The notes beneath the pieces are model-generated. The model worked only from the letters and a program-made list of their open reading frames with translations. It had not been told where the DNA came from and ran no database searches. Below are positions 10,089-19,395 of a stretch of 64,000 nt of DNA, piece by piece. Position 1 is the first letter of the stretch. Each line of letters begins with the position of its first letter. The stretch comes from Actinomycetes bacterium (GTDB lineage Bacteria; Actinomycetota; Humimicrobiia; Humimicrobiales; Humimicrobiaceae), in the NCBI GenBank assembly GCA_022396035.1, contig JAIOXO010000001.1, positions 62,001-126,000 of the forward strand, given 5' to 3'. Both the position numbers and the translations under genes were made by a program.

Positions 10089-10403
10089 ATGGGATTTACT
10101 GAAGCAATAACCGCCTTGATTGGCATCACAACCGGAAGTTTCTTTTTAATAGTAGTTATTTTCTTTATCTTTGCAGCTTCCATTATAAGCCTGGGATTAT
10201 TTGTATTATGGATAATTACCTTAGTGGACTGCGTTAAAAGGGATGATGAAGATTTTGCTGTTGGGGGATCCAATGCTAAATTGATATGGATACTATTATT
10301 GGTACTTATAAACAATATCGTACCAATAATATATTACTTCCTCATAATGCATAAAAAGCCGGCAAAAAATCCAAAGAAATCTTCAACCAAAACCAAGGGT
10401 TAA
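10089..10403 (+). CDS. Small membrane protein with PLDc_N-type domain
   Basis: 104 residues with two predicted membrane helices (about 10-46 and 58-84) and a lysine-rich tail. The stretch ITLVDCVKRDDEDF between the helices, followed by LIWILLLVLINNIVPIIYYF, matches the phospholipase_D-nuclease N-terminal (PLDc_N) family of short membrane proteins. These are often encoded alone without a catalytic domain, and their function is unknown. It points away from the Ig-repeat gene. Confidence 0.65.
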   Translation: MGFTEAITALIGITTGSFFLIVVIFFIFAASIISLGLFVLWIITLVDCVKRDDEDFAVGGSNAKLIWILLLVLINNIVPIIYYFLIMHKKPAKNPKKSSTKTKG

Positions 10404-10498
10404 AAACAGGAATTAACTGGATAATCGTCAAGTAAAAAACCTTGCCATAGTTATCCGGTATGTGCCAATCTGTAAATAAAAAGTTTTTCCAAAAAAAA

Positions 10499-10574
10499 TG
10501 GAGCGGGAAACGGGATTCGAACCCGCGACCCTCAGCTTGGAAGGCTGACGCTCTAGCCACTGAGCTATTCCCGC
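10499..10574 (-). tRNA. tRNA-Gly(UCC)
   Basis: Acceptor GCGGGAA with TTCCCGC, discriminator T, encoded CCA. Anticodon loop CTTCCAA gives UCC. Confidence 0.94.
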
Positions 10575-10579
10575 TTCAA

Positions 10580-10658
10580 TGGTCGGGATGAGAGGATTTG
10601 AACCTCCGACCCCCTGCTCCCAAAGCAGGTGCGCTAAGCCAAACTGCGCCACATCCCG
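10580..10658 (-). tRNA. tRNA-Pro(UGG)
   Basis: Acceptor CGGGATG with CATCCCG, discriminator A, encoded CCA. Anticodon loop TTTGGGA gives UGG. Lies 31 bp downstream of rdgB and 5 bp before tRNA-Gly in the same direction. Confidence 0.94.
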
Positions 10659-10689
10659 ATACACAGCAAGGAATCATGATAACATAAAT

Positions 10690-11289
10690 TTAAAAATTTT
10701 CAATAAAGCGATAAAAAGAAGCCAGGGCCCTGCCCCTGTGGCTTATCCTGTTCTTCTGGTCGGCAGCCAACTCGGCCATGGTCTTATGGTAACCTTCAGG
10801 AATGAACAGGCAGTCATAACCAAATCCTCCTTCACCCTTCTCGGTCAGCCCTATTTTGCCCCGGCAAATACCCCTGGTATCAAAAATCAGGCCCTTATTT
10901 GGATCCCAGAGCACCAGGCTGCAGACGAATTGTGCTCCCCGGTCCTCTTTACTTACCCCTTCCAGGCACTCAAGGAGTTTCCTGCGGTTCTCTTCATCGG
11001 TAGCCTTAATGCCGGCAAACCGGCTGCTGTATATCCCCGGCCTGCCACCCAGGGCATCCACTTCCAGCCCCGAGTCATCAGCTACCACCATCATCCTGGT
11101 ATAGTCGGCAATAGCTTTGGCCTTGAGCCCGGCATTTTCAAAGAAAGTATCCCCGTCCTCTTCCACCGTGGGAAAACCCCCTGCATCCTTATAGGTAACC
11201 CACTCAATCTTTTTATTGGCCTGTTTGCTGTAGTCCTTAATTTCACTTATCTTGCCGTCATTCCGGGAGGCAATGACAATTTTAAGCAT
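10690..11289 (-). CDS. rdgB: XTP/dITP diphosphatase (Ham1/RdgB family)
   Basis: Hydrolyses non-canonical purine nucleoside triphosphates (XTP, dITP) to monophosphates, cleaning the nucleotide pool. 199 residues, usual family length. The N-terminal SRNDGKISEI is the nucleotide-binding SxNxxK motif; VVADDSGLEVDALGGRPGIYSSRFAG is the catalytic Asp-rich signature; GGFGYDCLFIPEG and ISHRGRAL complete the fold. Overlaps the end of rph by 8 bp, the usual rph-rdgB arrangement. Confidence 0.96.
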   Translation of the reverse strand: MLKIVIASRNDGKISEIKDYSKQANKKIEWVTYKDAGGFPTVEEDGDTFFENAGLKAKAIADYTRMMVVADDSGLEVDALGGRPGIYSSRFAGIKATDEENRRKLLECLEGVSKEDRGAQFVCSLVLWDPNKGLIFDTRGICRGKIGLTEKGEGGFGYDCLFIPEGYHKTMAELAADQKNRISHRGRALASFYRFIENF

Positions 11290-12019
11290 TCTTTATTCCC
11301 TCACTTAAAACCTTTTTCTGCATATCAATTAAATCAGAAATGGCGCTCATGGCCCTATCCAGCATAAGATCAAAGGCCTGGCGGCTGAAAGGCTTGCCTT
11401 CCGCTGTTGACTGTACCTCTATAAGCCTTTCTTTAGAATCCATAACCACATTCATATCCACTTCCGCAGTAGAATCTTCTTCAAAACAAAGATCCAGTAA
11501 AGTTTCCCCTTCCACAATCCCCACACTGATAGCAGCCACAAAATTTTCAATAGGCATCTCCGGCAGCACTCCGCTTTCCACCAGGTCATGAAGACAGTCA
11601 AACAGGGCGATGAAACTGCCGGTAATAGATGCAGTCCTGGTTCCCCCGTCAGCCTCTATTACATCACAATCCACCCAAACCGTACGCTCGCCCATCTTGT
11701 TTAAATCTACTGCCGCCCTTAAAGATCTCCCAATCAGCCTCTGTATCTCATAAGTCCTTCCGCTTATCCGGCCCATGGTCTGGGGCCTTATAATTCTCTG
11801 GGGGGCACAGGCAGGTATCATATCATATTCAGCAGTTACCCATCCGCTTCCCTTACCCCTCAAAAAGGGAGGAACCTTGTTTTCAGCAGTAGCCGTACAG
11901 ACCACCCTGGTTTTACCCATCTCTATAAACACGGAACCGGGACTGTGGGATATATAATGCCTGCTAACCTTTATATCCCTGACCTGGTCAGCTTTCCTGC
12001 CGTCAATTCTTGTTACCAT
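11282..12019 (-). CDS. rph: Ribonuclease PH
   Basis: Phosphorolytic 3'-5' exoribonuclease that trims tRNA precursors. 245 residues. The N-terminus is RIDGRKADQVRDIKV; the phosphate-binding region GRISGRTYEIQRLIGRSLRAAVDL and the acidic WVDCDVIEADGGTRTASITG are characteristic. Lies 20 bp downstream of murI and overlaps rdgB. Confidence 0.96.
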   Translation of the reverse strand: MVTRIDGRKADQVRDIKVSRHYISHSPGSVFIEMGKTRVVCTATAENKVPPFLRGKGSGWVTAEYDMIPACAPQRIIRPQTMGRISGRTYEIQRLIGRSLRAAVDLNKMGERTVWVDCDVIEADGGTRTASITGSFIALFDCLHDLVESGVLPEMPIENFVAAISVGIVEGETLLDLCFEEDSTAEVDMNVVMDSKERLIEVQSTAEGKPFSRQAFDLMLDRAMSAISDLIDMQKKVLSEGIKNA

Positions 12020-12039
12020 TACTAATCAACCCTTCCCAG

Positions 12040-12843
12040 TTAAAGTTCTAAATTAATGCTTATTACGTCTTTTATATCTTCGCCCAGAAACACCCTGCCC
12101 ACCTCAAAAAAATGGCTCCCGTAGCCGGTTTCATAAAACAGCCGGGTGGGCTTCCTGTCTCCGGGGGCAGCCATATCATATTGTTTTAAAACCTTGCTTA
12201 CATCCGCTGCGGTTTCCACTGCCGAACTTATAACCTTAACCTTTTTCCCGGCGCATCCGGCAATGGGATCCTCTATAAGGGGGAAATGGGTACACCCCAT
12301 TATAAGGACATCGATATCTTCTAAAAGCAACGGCTCTATATACCCGCATATGGCCCGGTCAAGCTGCTGGCCGGACAGTATGCCTTCCTCCACATATTCT
12401 ACCAGCCGGGGGGCAGCCGCCGAATATACCTCTATGCCCTTATCTATTTTATGGATGGCCTGCCGGTAAGCACCGCTTTCAACCGTACCCCTGGTTGCAA
12501 TTACACCTACCTTGCGGTTTGAAGTGGTATTAACCGCAGTCCTGGCTCCTGGCTCAATAACTCCAATTATAGGTATGCCGTACCGGTTGTTTAACTGGTC
12601 CAGGGCTGCCGCAGTGGAGGTATTACAGGCAATAACTATAAGCTTTACATCTTTTTCGGAAAGAAATTTGGTGATTTTAAACACAAACCTTCTTACCTCG
12701 TCCAGGTCCCTGGGACCATAAGGCACCCTGGCCGTATCCCCAAAATAAATTATGTCCTCATCCGGAACCACCTTCAGTATCTCACGCAGCACAGTAAGTC
12801 CCCCCACCCCTGAATCAAACACACCTATGGGCCTGCTGTCCAC
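12040..12843 (-). CDS. murI: Glutamate racemase
   Basis: Makes D-glutamate for peptidoglycan, which implies a cell wall. 267 residues. The N-terminal IGVFDSGVGGLTVL carries the first catalytic Asp and Ser; the two catalytic cysteines are in IACNTSTAA (near 74) and MGCTHFPLI (near 185). Followed by rph and rdgB in the same direction. Confidence 0.96.
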   Translation of the reverse strand: MDSRPIGVFDSGVGGLTVLREILKVVPDEDIIYFGDTARVPYGPRDLDEVRRFVFKITKFLSEKDVKLIVIACNTSTAAALDQLNNRYGIPIIGVIEPGARTAVNTTSNRKVGVIATRGTVESGAYRQAIHKIDKGIEVYSAAAPRLVEYVEEGILSGQQLDRAICGYIEPLLLEDIDVLIMGCTHFPLIEDPIAGCAGKKVKVISSAVETAADVSKVLKQYDMAAPGDRKPTRLFYETGYGSHFFEVGRVFLGEDIKDVISINLEL

Positions 12844-12921
12844 AAATTACTCCTTTTAAAATAATTTCCAACTGGTAATTTAAGTATTATATAATTTATA
12901 GCTATAAAATAAAAAAGCCGG

Positions 12922-13725
12922 TTAACTTTTCCTGCAGAGATAATAAATCCAGGCACCCCGGTTAAGCTCCTGGGGACTGGAGGTACAGCTGCCGCTTCGC
13001 GCAAAGGTATCAATACCGGAAAAGCCGGCTGCTTTCAGCTGCCGTATCTGCTCATCCCGGCCAACATAATATACACTTGCCCTGCCGTTTAAGGAATTAT
13101 CATAGAGCGAACCCCGTTCGTTCTGTCTTAACTGCCTTATAAAACTTTCCATAATCAGGCTACGGTTCAGATAACTAAGCCTCAAATTTTTGTAAATTTG
13201 CCTGCTGTAATGGACCATCCTGCCGCCCATAGTGGTTTGCCCATCCATGTCTCTTATCTTTAGCCTGAACAAATCAGTCAGCCGGCGCCAGTATAGGTTA
13301 TGGCTGGAAAAAGCAAACCGGCCTGTTTTAGACAGCACCCGGTTTATCTCCTCCAGAGCTACCATACGATCGGAGTGGCTGAAACTGTCCAGGCCATTAT
13401 AGCTGAACAGGACAAAATCAAAACTCCCGTCAGCAAATATCTTCATATCCCTTACATCACACTCATAAAAATCATATTGGGGATATTTGGCCCTGCATAT
13501 TTCAACCATATTGGGAGCATAATCAGCCCCAATATATTGCCCCGCCCGGGGCCCAAAATATTTGGTGGTCCTTCCTCCCCCTACACCCATATCCAGCATG
13601 CGGGCACCGGCAAGCGACCCCTCTACCTCTTTCAGAAGGGCCAGCTCCGGAGCTTCAATATAATCCCTGGACCCGTAATCCCTGGCGATATCTATGGAAT
13701 TGTATATTACTTTATGCTCTAACAT
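12922..13725 (-). CDS. Class I SAM-dependent methyltransferase
   Basis: About 267 residues from the ATG at 13723-13725. A GTG at 13801-13803 would add 26 hydrophobic residues; neither start has a clear ribosome site, so the start is uncertain. Motif I is LDMGVGGGRTTKYF, followed by YIGADYAPNMVEICRAKYP, FYECDVRDM and FDFVLFSYNGLDSFSH, the usual order for a Methyltransf_25/11 domain. The tail is cysteine-bearing (SGSCTSSP, YYLCRKS). The substrate cannot be told. Lies 78 bp upstream of murI. Confidence 0.78.
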   Translation of the reverse strand: MLEHKVIYNSIDIARDYGSRDYIEAPELALLKEVEGSLAGARMLDMGVGGGRTTKYFGPRAGQYIGADYAPNMVEICRAKYPQYDFYECDVRDMKIFADGSFDFVLFSYNGLDSFSHSDRMVALEEINRVLSKTGRFAFSSHNLYWRRLTDLFRLKIRDMDGQTTMGGRMVHYSRQIYKNLRLSYLNRSLIMESFIRQLRQNERGSLYDNSLNGRASVYYVGRDEQIRQLKAAGFSGIDTFARSGSCTSSPQELNRGAWIYYLCRKS

Positions 13726-13854
13726 TTTTAATCTGGTAAATAAAATTTTTGTAATTATAAATAAAAAAGAAGAAAAACTTAAGAGGCTTTTTTTTAGTAG
13801 CACAAAAAAGAGGCATAGGATAAACCCTTGCGGACGGTCCCGGCCCCTTTTCCT

Positions 13855-16800
13855 CTATAAATTCAGCCTAAAGGTTTTTATCTCAAAAGGCTTGATATTA
13901 AATACCAGCAGGTTGCCTTTGAGCGTAAATTTAGAGCCTTTGACCGGCTTCTCCAACAGATCAGTTTCCTGCACCTTGCCGGGGCTAAAACCCAGCCTTA
14001 TCCTACCTTTGCCCTGCTTACCCCTGCATTCATACAGCCTGATTATAAAGCCGTCGCTGTCTTCTGCCTGCTTGAAAGCAGTAACCATCAGGTTATCATC
14101 CTCGGCCTGGACCAAACCGGTTTCCTCCGGGAGCCGGCCTCCCCCTTTTAGGCCGGGATATGCAGTCAACCCAAAATTAAGCTCATAGGCCCTCCTTACC
14201 GTATGGCCCTGATTGAAATTGCCCTTATGGGGATAAATGGAATAAACAAAATCATGGATTCCCCGGTCAGGATCAGGGTCGGGCTCATAACTGGTCCTGG
14301 CCAAGGTTATCCTGACTGTGTTTCCCTTTATATCAAAACCGTACTTGGTATCACTTAAGATACTCAATCCATAATCCCTGTCAGAAATATCCACAAACTT
14401 CTGCGCAGGGTATTCCCTGCCGTCTGCAACCCGGCGTATATGGCCATAGGGGATATCATAGATTGCTGCAGTTTCGCCCAGCAGGGGGGTAAAGGAAGCC
14501 TTCAGCATGGGGGCAGGCTTCTGGTGATCCGCTTTCTGGTTCCAATCCAGCCTGGTTTTGATATCTATCCTGTCCATATTTCTGTACATGCATATTTGCT
14601 GAGAAATCTCGGATTGTTCATACCTGTGGGTAACCCTGATTATCCCTGCAGCCGGGCCGTTTTCCATTATTTCTACCCGGGGGCCTTCGGTCAGGTTTAT
14701 AGTCTGGGCTATAGGGCCTATGGTCCATGCCGACATGGGATGGGGTTTTTCCAGGAGTACCTGCAGCTGGTTATTGTAAAAGGGCCGGGAAGTCTGGATA
14801 TTTAAATCAAAGTCTTCAGCCAGCTTAAGCGGAAAGGTATCTACAGGGAAAGCCCCTTCACTGGTATATTCCTTCATAACCTCTCGCTGATTCTTTTTAT
14901 CATAGAGATAAACTATGGTACCTGTATTTTTATCAACTTTTAATATAAAAAATTCATTTTCCATTACCATTCCGCTGCAGATATCCGGGCCGGTCTCTAT
15001 ACCTGAATCCACTACCCTGAAAACCTTGTATCCGGTACCCGGAACTTTCTCTGCCACAAACAGCAGCTGCCCTTCCACCATCTGGGCAGGATAAAGGTTG
15101 CCGTCTTGGTCCTGGACCGCCGGGAGCTTAAATTTATTTTCCTTCAAATCCACAGCAACTGCTCCCGTCCTTTCCCAGGCCAGGGTATTTACTACCATTA
15201 TGCTGTTGTCTTTGGCCCCTATCCGGCTGGCCAGAAAACCGCAGCTTTCGGAAATATAACTTTCTGCTTCGGCTTCCGCCTCTTCAGCAATACGGTTGGA
15301 ATACTCATAGGAAGGCTGAATGGCGCTGCCGGGAAGGATATCGTGAAACTGATTAAATAGAGTAGTCTCCCAAATGTTTTTTAAGTCCGGATAACTGCCC
15401 CCGAAAAATCTGGAAATTGCTCCCATGGTTTCCGCCATTAAAGCCAGCCGCTCACACCTGCGGTTATGTACCTTGGTGTCCCAGTGGGAGGTATAGCAGC
15501 CGTCAAATATAGGGTTAAAATCATCCCTTATCACCGGAAGGTCCTTTCGCTTTTTAGCTGTGGCATCAAAATAATTATGGGTATTGCCGAATTCCAGCCG
15601 GGGGTAGACATCTTTCTGGTTAAGTTTATTTATCATCTCCACATCCTCTGCGGTGGGTCCGCCCCCATGGTCGCTTACCCCGTACAGGAACATGCTGTCG
15701 GTATCATGTAAGTCTGTTTTGGAATAAATGGCCTGCTTTACCAGAACTGAGGGGTTAATGATGCCCAGGTAAGAACTGTTGTAAGTTAAAACCCTGGAAC
15801 CATCCGGGCCTTCCCACCAGAACAGGTCATGCTCCCTTTTGCTTGCCCGCATAAAATAATAGTAGTCGATGCCGCATTTTTTAAGTATCTGGGGCATGGA
15901 CCAGGGATGTCCAAAAGTATCCGGGGCCCAGAATACCCTGGGGTCAAAACCAAATTTTTCCACGATATACTTCTTGGCCATCAATATCTGCCTTACAATG
16001 GTTTCTTCATTGGACAGGTTAAGATCCATCTCCACCCAGCTGGATGCAGTTATGTCCCATCTTCCCTGCTCAAATCTTTGTTTTATACGGTCAAAAAGCC
16101 GGGGATACTCCTGTTCAATCTTCTGGTAGGTATAAGCCTGTGACTGGGAAAAGCGGAAGTCCTTATACCTTTCCATCAGGCTGTCCACAGTGGTAAAAGT
16201 ATTCTTGCATACATCCACAGTCTCCTCCATGGGCCACAGCCAGTTCATATCAATATGGGCATGGCCTATAAGGTGTACGGTATATTTTTTGGCCTCTTTT
16301 TTGAGCCTGGCCATCCGCCCCCTTATATCTTTTATCATATCCAGAAGCTGGTCGGCCCCGGCCTCCATAATCTTCTGGAAAGTTACCCCCCTTAGGGCCC
16401 GGGCAGTTACCTGCTGGCCTCGGGGCAGGCTCTGGGCATAAACCAATTCCTGGGCAAAGGATCCCAGTTCAAATACTATGTCATCTATATTGCTGTAATG
16501 TACCTCTATTAAGGGCAGGGCAGAAAAAAAGGCAACCACCCCTTCCTTTCCCCGGGTATGTATGGCCAGCACATGCTCGTCTGCCACCTTGGCCCTGGCT
16601 GGAACCCTGTGGATAAAACTAAAGTCCATGTAGTTATCGGCAGTAACCGATTCCTTTCCGTCCAGATATACTACCGTGTGCATGTTCAGCACTGGATTGT
16701 CCCATACGCTGCGCCCCCTTATTTTTAGCTGGGAACCCTTTACCGGTATGTCTTCTATATGCTCCGGTACCACAATCTTTTTCCTGAACCAGGCATCGTA

Positions 16801-16986
16801 TTTGGTATCCCAGGTAAAGGGAAGCTTGATATCCTGCCAGCCTGAATCATCAAACCCGGGAAGGGCAAAATTACCATCAGGACAGGTCTGGGTAAACTTT
16901 ATGCGGTCATCTTTTACTGTATATGAAGAAATAGACTCTGACCGTTTTTTAAATGCTTCTATTATCATCTGTTGTTTTTCTTGCAT
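13855..16986 (-). CDS. GH38 alpha-mannosidase, first copy
   Basis: 1043 residues. After an N-terminal beta domain comes the GH38 catalytic domain from about residue 235: HLIGHAHIDMNWLWP binds the zinc, and APDTFGHPWSMPQIL carries the aspartate nucleophile. The central helical domain and the C-terminal beta-sandwich (ending IKPFEIKTFRLNL) are complete. No signal peptide, so it acts in the cytoplasm on imported mannosides. Last gene of the operon with the ABC importer, URO-D-like protein and LacI regulator, 47 bp after the regulator. GH38 members release terminal alpha-mannose. Confidence 0.92.
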   Translation of the reverse strand: MQEKQQMIIEAFKKRSESISSYTVKDDRIKFTQTCPDGNFALPGFDDSGWQDIKLPFTWDTKYDAWFRKKIVVPEHIEDIPVKGSQLKIRGRSVWDNPVLNMHTVVYLDGKESVTADNYMDFSFIHRVPARAKVADEHVLAIHTRGKEGVVAFFSALPLIEVHYSNIDDIVFELGSFAQELVYAQSLPRGQQVTARALRGVTFQKIMEAGADQLLDMIKDIRGRMARLKKEAKKYTVHLIGHAHIDMNWLWPMEETVDVCKNTFTTVDSLMERYKDFRFSQSQAYTYQKIEQEYPRLFDRIKQRFEQGRWDITASSWVEMDLNLSNEETIVRQILMAKKYIVEKFGFDPRVFWAPDTFGHPWSMPQILKKCGIDYYYFMRASKREHDLFWWEGPDGSRVLTYNSSYLGIINPSVLVKQAIYSKTDLHDTDSMFLYGVSDHGGGPTAEDVEMINKLNQKDVYPRLEFGNTHNYFDATAKKRKDLPVIRDDFNPIFDGCYTSHWDTKVHNRRCERLALMAETMGAISRFFGGSYPDLKNIWETTLFNQFHDILPGSAIQPSYEYSNRIAEEAEAEAESYISESCGFLASRIGAKDNSIMVVNTLAWERTGAVAVDLKENKFKLPAVQDQDGNLYPAQMVEGQLLFVAEKVPGTGYKVFRVVDSGIETGPDICSGMVMENEFFILKVDKNTGTIVYLYDKKNQREVMKEYTSEGAFPVDTFPLKLAEDFDLNIQTSRPFYNNQLQVLLEKPHPMSAWTIGPIAQTINLTEGPRVEIMENGPAAGIIRVTHRYEQSEISQQICMYRNMDRIDIKTRLDWNQKADHQKPAPMLKASFTPLLGETAAIYDIPYGHIRRVADGREYPAQKFVDISDRDYGLSILSDTKYGFDIKGNTVRITLARTSYEPDPDPDRGIHDFVYSIYPHKGNFNQGHTVRRAYELNFGLTAYPGLKGGGRLPEETGLVQAEDDNLMVTAFKQAEDSDGFIIRLYECRGKQGKGRIRLGFSPGKVQETDLLEKPVKGSKFTLKGNLLVFNIKPFEIKTFRLNL

Positions 16987-17033
16987 GCCTGACCCTTTCT
17001 TGAGGTATAGATTTTTTTACAGGAAACTAACCG

Positions 17034-18062
17034 CTAGACTAAAGATTTAACCGATTCCCTTACCACCAGTTCCGGCTTCAGTATTATCTTCCTGGTGCTG
17101 TAAATATTTTCACTTTTCAGTATTTCCACCAGCTGTTCCAAAGCCATCTTGCCCATGGAGTATTTTGGCTGTTTGATAGTGGTAAGAGGAACCCTTACCA
17201 CTGAAGATACCTTTATATTATCATAGCCCACAATAGAAAGATCATTGGGAATGTTTAAGCCCAGCTCACTGGTTACAAAGTTAAGAACCTCTATGGCTAT
17301 GTGGTCATTACCGGCAAAGAAAGCAGATATTTTGTTTCTGCTTACTAACTCCCGTACCTTGCTCTTCAGCTCTTCGGAATCAAGGATATTTTTTATCTTT
17401 ACCCGGATATTGAACTCCAGACCGTTTAATCTAAGGGTATCCTTGAAACCACGGTATCTTTCCTTAAGGCTGCATATTTTATCGCTGCCCACAAAACCGA
17501 TCCGGGTATGCCCCATGCTGATAAGGTACTCGGCGGCCAGCCGGCCCCCGTAATAGTTGTCATTGGTGATATAGTTAATATCCTCATGATCAGCCCTGCC
17601 GTCCACCAGCATAAATGGCACCCTTAACCTTCTCAGGCTGTCTACTATCTTGTCACCTAAGTTAATGGTAGTAAACAGCAGGCCTTCTACCTGCCTGGAC
17701 ACCAGGGTATCCAGCAATTTTTCTTCGGTTCTTTGATCATAATTGGAATTACTTATAATCACCGTATAGTTAAGCTGCTCGGCAGTATCAATTACCCCCT
17801 TGGCTACCCTGGAATAGAAAGGATTTTCAATATCTGCCAGAATAAGCCCTATAGCCTTGGTTTTTTTAGTGCGCAGGCTCCTGGCAATAATGCTGGGCCG
17901 GTAGTTTTTTTCCTTTATGGTTTTAAGTACTTTTTCTCTGGTTTCTTTCTTAACCAGGTCCGCTTTGCCGGACAGTATCCTGGAAACTGTGGTTTTAGAC
18001 ACCCCGGAAAGGTTGGCTATTTCACCAATAGTTACTTTTTTGTTTTTAGAACCGGTTTCCAT
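17034..18062 (-). CDS. LacI-family transcriptional regulator
   Basis: 342 residues. The N-terminal helix-turn-helix TIGEIANLSGVSKTTVSRILSG plus the hinge helix KNYRPSIIARSLRTKKT are typical LacI; the rest is a ribose-binding-protein-like sensor domain (IGLILADIENPFYSRVAKGV, GLLFTTIN, IGFVGSD, SIVGYDNI). It is encoded inside the mannoside operon, so it probably represses it and is autoregulated. The likely operators are the sites at 22684 and 38891, both with the central CG typical of this family. Confidence 0.92.
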   Translation of the reverse strand: METGSKNKKVTIGEIANLSGVSKTTVSRILSGKADLVKKETREKVLKTIKEKNYRPSIIARSLRTKKTKAIGLILADIENPFYSRVAKGVIDTAEQLNYTVIISNSNYDQRTEEKLLDTLVSRQVEGLLFTTINLGDKIVDSLRRLRVPFMLVDGRADHEDINYITNDNYYGGRLAAEYLISMGHTRIGFVGSDKICSLKERYRGFKDTLRLNGLEFNIRVKIKNILDSEELKSKVRELVSRNKISAFFAGNDHIAIEVLNFVTSELGLNIPNDLSIVGYDNIKVSSVVRVPLTTIKQPKYSMGKMALEQLVEILKSENIYSTRKIILKPELVVRESVKSLV

Positions 18063-18098
18063 CTGCTATAAATATTATTTTTTCAGATAATTAAGCTA

Positions 18099-19355
18099 TC
18101 AGTAAGCACCGTACCCATATGCGGCCTCAAACATGGCTATGACATTCTCCGGAGGAACATCAGCCATTACATTATGAATCTGGTTAAACACAAAACCTCC
18201 GCCCGGGGCCAGAATCTCCATGCGGGCTTTTACATCCTCTTTTACCTCCCGGGGGCTCTTGCCAGGAAGTACGTCCCTGGTGTTGCAGCCGCCTCCCCAG
18301 AAAGTAATGTCCCGGCCAAACTCTTTTTTAAGCTTGGCAGCATCCATATTGGCCGCCGTAGTTTGAACCGGGTTTAGAACATCCATTCCTGCCTCTATTA
18401 AACTGGGCAGCAGCTCATAATTTGAACCGCAGGAGTGTAAAAATATCTTACAATCGCTTTTATCATGTACATAATCCCACATTTTCTTGTACCGGGGTTT
18501 AAAAATTTCTGCAAATATTTTGGGGGGTATAAAGGCGCTTTGCTGGGAGCCCAGATCGTCTCCGAACTGAAGCAGGTCCACATAATCTCCAACCCCGTCC
18601 AGCACCTTTTCCAGCAAGGCCATATAGCCTTCTACAAATTTATCCAGGAGCCTGCCCACACCTTTTTTGTCCAGCATTACATCAATCAGAAAATTATCCA
18701 TTCCCCTCATCCAGCTGCCCATTTCAAAAAGGTTGCAGCCCACCGCCAGCATTATGGAATAATCAGTCTGCTGATAGAGATTTTTAATCTTATCCACAAA
18801 TACCTGGTATTGTTGCTTATCAAAGATATTAAGATGCCAGGGTGGAGAGGGAACCGCCCACAGCACATCGCCAAAATCAGCACTGTCTATCTGTTCCGGA
18901 ATTTTTTCCATACCGGCATAGGGCCAGTGGGACTGGTCAACATACAAAGATGACCTGGGCTTCCGGCCCACTACCAGGCCCCGGCTGTTCTTTAAGTGCA
19001 GGGTGCACTTATCATCAATATCGAAATCTACATACTTAGGTATCAGGCATTTTGAACCGTCATTTAACTGATACTCCCTCCACTGGTCATCATCTTCTAA
19101 GAATGCCTGTCCGGCGTCAATTACATCCACATGGAAAGCATCCCTCACCTGCTTTTCGGGATAAGCCAGCTGCTGCTGAAAGTCATACATCCTGGCCAGG
19201 CCTTTATCTATACCCATCTTCTTCCTCAGCCGGTTATAAGCTATGGTAGCTATGCCCGTAGATCTCATGGCTCCAAAATCAATAGGTACCCGATCAGCTT
19301 CCTTATGGCTTATGGCCAGCCTGACTCTTTCCCTGGAATTATATTGCTCTTTCAT
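18099..19355 (-). CDS. Uroporphyrinogen decarboxylase (URO-D) family protein
   Basis: 418 residues. The start SRERVRLAISHKEADRVPIDFG is the usual opening of URO-D-superfamily proteins found outside haem synthesis; IFLHSCGSNYELLPSLIEAGMDVLNPVQ and a closing NVMADVPPENVIAMFEA also fit. The superfamily includes MtaA/CmuA-type methylcobamide methyltransferases, where an H-x-C motif binds zinc; here HSCG provides such a pair. No haem genes are nearby. Its place in a sugar operon, plus the operator shared with the corrinoid operon, suggests methyl transfer, but the substrate is unknown. Confidence 0.75.
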   Translation of the reverse strand: MKEQYNSRERVRLAISHKEADRVPIDFGAMRSTGIATIAYNRLRKKMGIDKGLARMYDFQQQLAYPEKQVRDAFHVDVIDAGQAFLEDDDQWREYQLNDGSKCLIPKYVDFDIDDKCTLHLKNSRGLVVGRKPRSSLYVDQSHWPYAGMEKIPEQIDSADFGDVLWAVPSPPWHLNIFDKQQYQVFVDKIKNLYQQTDYSIMLAVGCNLFEMGSWMRGMDNFLIDVMLDKKGVGRLLDKFVEGYMALLEKVLDGVGDYVDLLQFGDDLGSQQSAFIPPKIFAEIFKPRYKKMWDYVHDKSDCKIFLHSCGSNYELLPSLIEAGMDVLNPVQTTAANMDAAKLKKEFGRDITFWGGGCNTRDVLPGKSPREVKEDVKARMEILAPGGGFVFNQIHNVMADVPPENVIAMFEAAYGYGAY

Positions 19356-19395
19356 TATCTAGCTCCTTTTGCTAACCAGTTTTGCAATGTCAAAA

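Noticed and set aside
13804-13854. Terminator after the first GH38 gene
   Set aside because: A T-run (CTCTTTTTT) follows a GC-rich stretch, but I could not form a convincing continuous stem.
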